17,505 bases of DNA from QNZT01 sp964573205 (GTDB lineage: Bacteria > Campylobacterota > Campylobacteria > Campylobacterales > QNZT01): the NCBI GenBank assembly GCA_964573205.1, contig CAZNIT010000011.1, forward strand, positions 1-17,505, read 5' to 3'. This document shows positions 15,509 through 17,505 of the stretch, piece after piece. The position numbers and the translations under genes are program-made. Each line of letters opens with the position of its first letter. Positions within the stretch are counted from its first letter, which is position 1. The notes beneath the pieces were generated by a model. It was not told the origin of the DNA. It did not search any database and saw nothing but the letters and a program-made list of their open reading frames with translations.

Positions 15509-16218
15509 TGAAAATATCTAAATCGTTCCTGACGAATATAATAGCCGTTTTAATAGTGTTTGCGGCATTTTTAGTTCCGCTCCCTTTTCATAAACCGCTG
15601 CTTTATACCGGTCTTTTCGCACTTTCTGGTGCCTTGACGAATGAAATAGCTATTCATATGCTTTTTGAAAGAGTTCCCTTTTTTTACGGTTCAGGTATCG
15701 TTGAGTTGAAGTTTGAAGATTTTAAAAAAGCGATCAAAGAGATGCTGATGAATCAATTCTTTACTAAAGAGCAGATATCCGATTTTTTTGCGAAAGAGGA
15801 AAAAAAGATCGATCTTGCGCCTCTTGTCAAAGATGCCGATTTTAGTCCGGCTTTTACGGCTTTGTCAAAAACGGTGATGGAGTCTCAGTTTGGCGGCATG
15901 GTAAATATGATAGGCGGTGAAGCGGCTCTTGAAAAACTAAAAGCTCCGTTTATTTCGAAGCTTCAACAAGCGGTTGTCAAGATTGTAAGTTCCGACGCAT
16001 TTAAAGCACAACTTGATCATCATTTACAAAACTCCTCTTTAAGTGGCGATTTGATCGTCTCGATAGAGAAAATAGTTCAAAGCAGACTAGATCAGCTCAC
16101 TCCCGAGACGGTAAAAGATATGATGAAAGATCTAATGAGAGAACATTTGGGTTGGTTAGTGGTTTGGGGCGGTGTTTTCGGAGGATTGATAGGTTTGATA
16201 AGCTCTTTTTTATTATAA
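15508..16218 (+). CDS. DUF445-family membrane protein
   Basis: A 236-residue protein of the DUF445 (YheB/YjiN-like) family, whose biochemical function is not established. It has two N-terminal hydrophobic segments (about 8-26 and 31-50), with the family signature GALTNEIAIHMLFE (41-54, normally GGLTNWIAIKMLF) followed by VPFFYGSGIVELK. A long helical cytoplasmic or periplasmic middle (about 70-205) and a C-terminal TM segment (about 214-235) with a glycine-rich VVWGGVFGGLIG complete it. It is shorter than many DUF445 proteins (often 380 or more residues) but matches the compact single-domain form. It is a single-gene unit with its own promoter (15493) and terminator (16217). No Shine-Dalgarno lies before the ATG. 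Confidence 0.82.
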   Translation: MKISKSFLTNIIAVLIVFAAFLVPLPFHKPLLYTGLFALSGALTNEIAIHMLFERVPFFYGSGIVELKFEDFKKAIKEMLMNQFFTKEQISDFFAKEEKKIDLAPLVKDADFSPAFTALSKTVMESQFGGMVNMIGGEAALEKLKAPFISKLQQAVVKIVSSDAFKAQLDHHLQNSSLSGDLIVSIEKIVQSRLDQLTPETVKDMMKDLMREHLGWLVVWGGVFGGLIGLISSFLL

Positions 16219-16240
16219 TATTTCAAGTTGAAATATTTTT
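16217..16240 (+). terminator. Rho-independent terminator after the DUF445 gene
   Basis: AATATTTCAA (16217-16226) and TTGAAATATT (16228-16237) form a perfect palindrome with a one-base centre, in practice an 8-bp stem with a 5-nt loop, followed by a T run to 16240. It overlaps the stop codon (16216-16218). The stem is A/T-rich, as is common in low-GC genomes. Confidence 0.6.
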
Positions 16241-16259
16241 ATATCATTCGAAAATTTTA

Positions 16260-16290
16260 TGTCATAATAGACTATAATTTTTGAAAGGAG
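16260..16290 (+). promoter_or_regulatory. Promoter and ribosome binding site of the restriction-modification operon
   Basis: Two candidate -10 elements: TGTCATAAT (16260-16268, extended) and TATAAT (16273-16278). AAAGGAG (16284-16290) lies 5 nt before TTG 16296, which decides the start. If the second -10 is used, transcription would start near 16285, inside the ribosome binding site, so the first is preferred. Confidence 0.45.
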
Positions 16291-16295
16291 TCCTC

Positions 16296-17330
16296 TTGAG
16301 CAAAGCACCGAATATGGTAAACTCATATACCGGTATCGAATTGTTTGCCGGTGCCGGCGGTTTGGCTCTTGGGCTTGAAAAAGCCGGTATAAGACATGTT
16401 TTGCTTAATGAAATAGATGAGCGGGCATATGCTACACTTAAGAAGAACCGCCCGTTATGGAATGTTGTTTGTGATGATATTAAAAATATAGATTTCACAT
16501 CTTTCAAAGGTGTGGATCTGGTAACAGGCGGTTTTCCATGCCAGGCTTTCTCTTATGCGGGTAAAAAAAGAGGTTTGGAAGATACGAGGGGAACACTTTT
16601 TTATGAATTTGCAAGAGCTCTAAAGCAGAGCGACGCAAGAGTGTTTTTAGCGGAAAATGTAAGAGGACTCCTCTCTCATGACAGAGGAAAGACTATAAAA
16701 ACTATCGTCTCCGTATTTGAAGAACTTGGATATCATGTATATGATCCGAAGCTTTTAAAAGCTATTTATTATAATGTTCCTCAAAAAAGGGAGAGGGTAT
16801 TTATTATTGGTGTCAAAAAAGAGTTCGCCGACAAGGCAACGCTTGTTTGGCCAGCTCCCGGCGATAGAATATATACACTCAAAGATGCGTTGAAAAAGGG
16901 CGATCTGTTTTCATGCGATGTTCCGAAATCTCAGGGACAAAGGTATCCTCAAAAAAAAGAAAAGGTTCTATCTTTGGTACCCGCTGGCGGCTATTGGCGT
17001 GACTTACCGCTTGATATTCAAAAAGAGTATATGCAAAAATCATTTTATTTAGGTGGAGGTAAAACCGGTATAGCAAGAAGGATTTCCTGGGATGAACCTT
17101 GTTTGACTCTTACTTGTTCGCCGGCACAAAAACAGACGGAACGATGTCATCCCGAAGAGACTCGTCCGTTTCAAATTAGAGAGTATGCACGTATTCAGAC
17201 ATTTCCCGACGAGTGGAAGTTTGAGGGATCGCTCAGTCAACAATATAAGCAGATAGGAAATGCAGTACCTGTCAATCTTGCCGAAGCTGTCGGTAAGTCG
17301 GTTGTTGACCTACTGGATAGCATATCATGA
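16296..17330 (+). CDS. DNA (cytosine-5) methyltransferase, M.Eco47II-like
   Basis: Methylates the C5 position of cytosine in its recognition site, protecting DNA from the partner nuclease encoded next. The 344-residue protein has all key 5mC-methyltransferase motifs: I (ELFAGAGGLALGLE, 15-28), IV with catalytic Cys82 in GGFPCQAFS, VI AENVRG (about 119-124), VIII PQKRERVFIIG, and X QIGNAVPVNLAEAVG. The target-recognition region lies between motifs VIII and X (about 200-285). From the partner's family, the site is probably GGNCC (inference). TTG 16296 is chosen because AAAGGAG stands 5 nt before it; TTG 16281 precedes that site, and ATG 16314 would leave only a few residues before motif I. The stop overlaps the nuclease ATG (ATGA). 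Confidence 0.92.
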   Translation: MSKAPNMVNSYTGIELFAGAGGLALGLEKAGIRHVLLNEIDERAYATLKKNRPLWNVVCDDIKNIDFTSFKGVDLVTGGFPCQAFSYAGKKRGLEDTRGTLFYEFARALKQSDARVFLAENVRGLLSHDRGKTIKTIVSVFEELGYHVYDPKLLKAIYYNVPQKRERVFIIGVKKEFADKATLVWPAPGDRIYTLKDALKKGDLFSCDVPKSQGQRYPQKKEKVLSLVPAGGYWRDLPLDIQKEYMQKSFYLGGGKTGIARRISWDEPCLTLTCSPAQKQTERCHPEETRPFQIREYARIQTFPDEWKFEGSLSQQYKQIGNAVPVNLAEAVGKSVVDLLDSIS

Positions 17331-17505
17331 CAAGTTCTTATAATTTATCGTTTATATCGGATCAGGATCTTTACAATCATGTTAAAGAGACGGTTAAAAA
17401 ATATCGGTTTTCCATAGATTTAAAGAAATTTAACAAAAATCTTATAGATCCTATTAAGCTCACATTTGATAGTAAAGTTTACGGCAAAAGAGTTGAAGAT
17501 ATCAT
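17327..17505 (+). CDS. Type II restriction endonuclease, Eco47II family (5' part only)
   Basis: An open frame of 59 codons from ATG 17327, cut by the window end. The N-terminus reads FISDQDLYNHVKETV, then YRFSIDLKKFNKNLIDPIK and LTFDSKVYGK, which I recognise as the conserved start of Eco47II-type endonucleases (GGNCC-specific relatives). The catalytic residues are beyond the window. It overlaps the methyltransferase stop by ATGA, so the methyltransferase is translated first and the nuclease by coupling. No separate promoter or control (C) protein is visible. The identification is from memory of the family and the immediate neighbour. Confidence 0.8.
   Translation, partial: MTSSYNLSFISDQDLYNHVKETVKKYRFSIDLKKFNKNLIDPIKLTFDSKVYGKRVEDI

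Noticed and set aside
16281..16295. TTG 16281 as start of the methyltransferase
   Set aside because: It lies before the AAAGGAG ribosome binding site, which is well placed for TTG 16296.

Overview
The window looks like chromosomal DNA of a free-living Campylobacterota (Epsilonproteobacteria) bacterium, most likely Sulfurimonas-like. This rests on the low GC content (roughly 35-40% by eye), A/T-rich wobble positions, promoters carried by a -10 element with little -35, the DapF/CoaE/SpeE protein types, and the abundance of multidomain signalling proteins. The taxonomic call is inference; no rRNA is present. I see no rRNA, tRNA, CRISPR array, insertion sequence or origin.

Layout. (1) 5-3428, minus strand: an operon of a periplasmic di-heme cytochrome c peroxidase and, 5 nt downstream, a membrane PAS-GGDEF-EAL protein, closed by a perfect hairpin terminator at 5-38. 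(2) 3640-7314, plus strand: a tightly packed series of speE (spermidine synthase), coaE (dephospho-CoA kinase), a membrane acyltransferase-3 protein and a six-TM HisKA_2-type histidine kinase; neighbours overlap or are about 12 nt apart. (3) 7400-9298, plus strand: a soluble paralogue of that kinase in which the phospho-accepting His-His is replaced by Ser-Phe, then a CAP/SCP-domain lipoprotein whose ribosome binding site lies inside a predicted RNA hairpin. (4) 9295-9987, minus strand: an OmpR-like response regulator, convergent with the lipoprotein gene and overlapping it by 4 nt. (5) 9988-10426: an A/T-rich intergenic region with an imperfect long inverted repeat and two promoters. (6) 10427-13381, plus strand: tandem paralogous lipoproteins, each with eight repeats of about 48 residues of the ELWxxDGT-like type, probably eight-bladed beta-propellers, separated by a 9-bp hairpin. 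(7) 13434-15472: dapF overlapping a MATE efflux gene by 1 nt. (8) 15508-16218: a DUF445 membrane protein that appears to be expressed from a leaderless mRNA, followed by a terminator. (9) 16296-window end: a type II restriction-modification pair, a 5-methylcytosine methyltransferase and the first 59 codons of an Eco47II-family endonuclease, coupled by ATGA.

How they fit. Housekeeping genes (speE, coaE, dapF) are interleaved with signalling and envelope genes. The segment 6145-13381 reads as a possible signalling and surface module: two related kinases, one lacking its phospho-acceptor, a response regulator, and three secreted lipoproteins, two of them a duplicated propeller pair. No phosphotransfer or regulatory link between them is shown by the sequence; it is inferred from proximity. 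The restriction-modification pair probably recognises GGNCC, and a hand scan finds only five GGNCC sites in the window, about a quarter of what base composition predicts.
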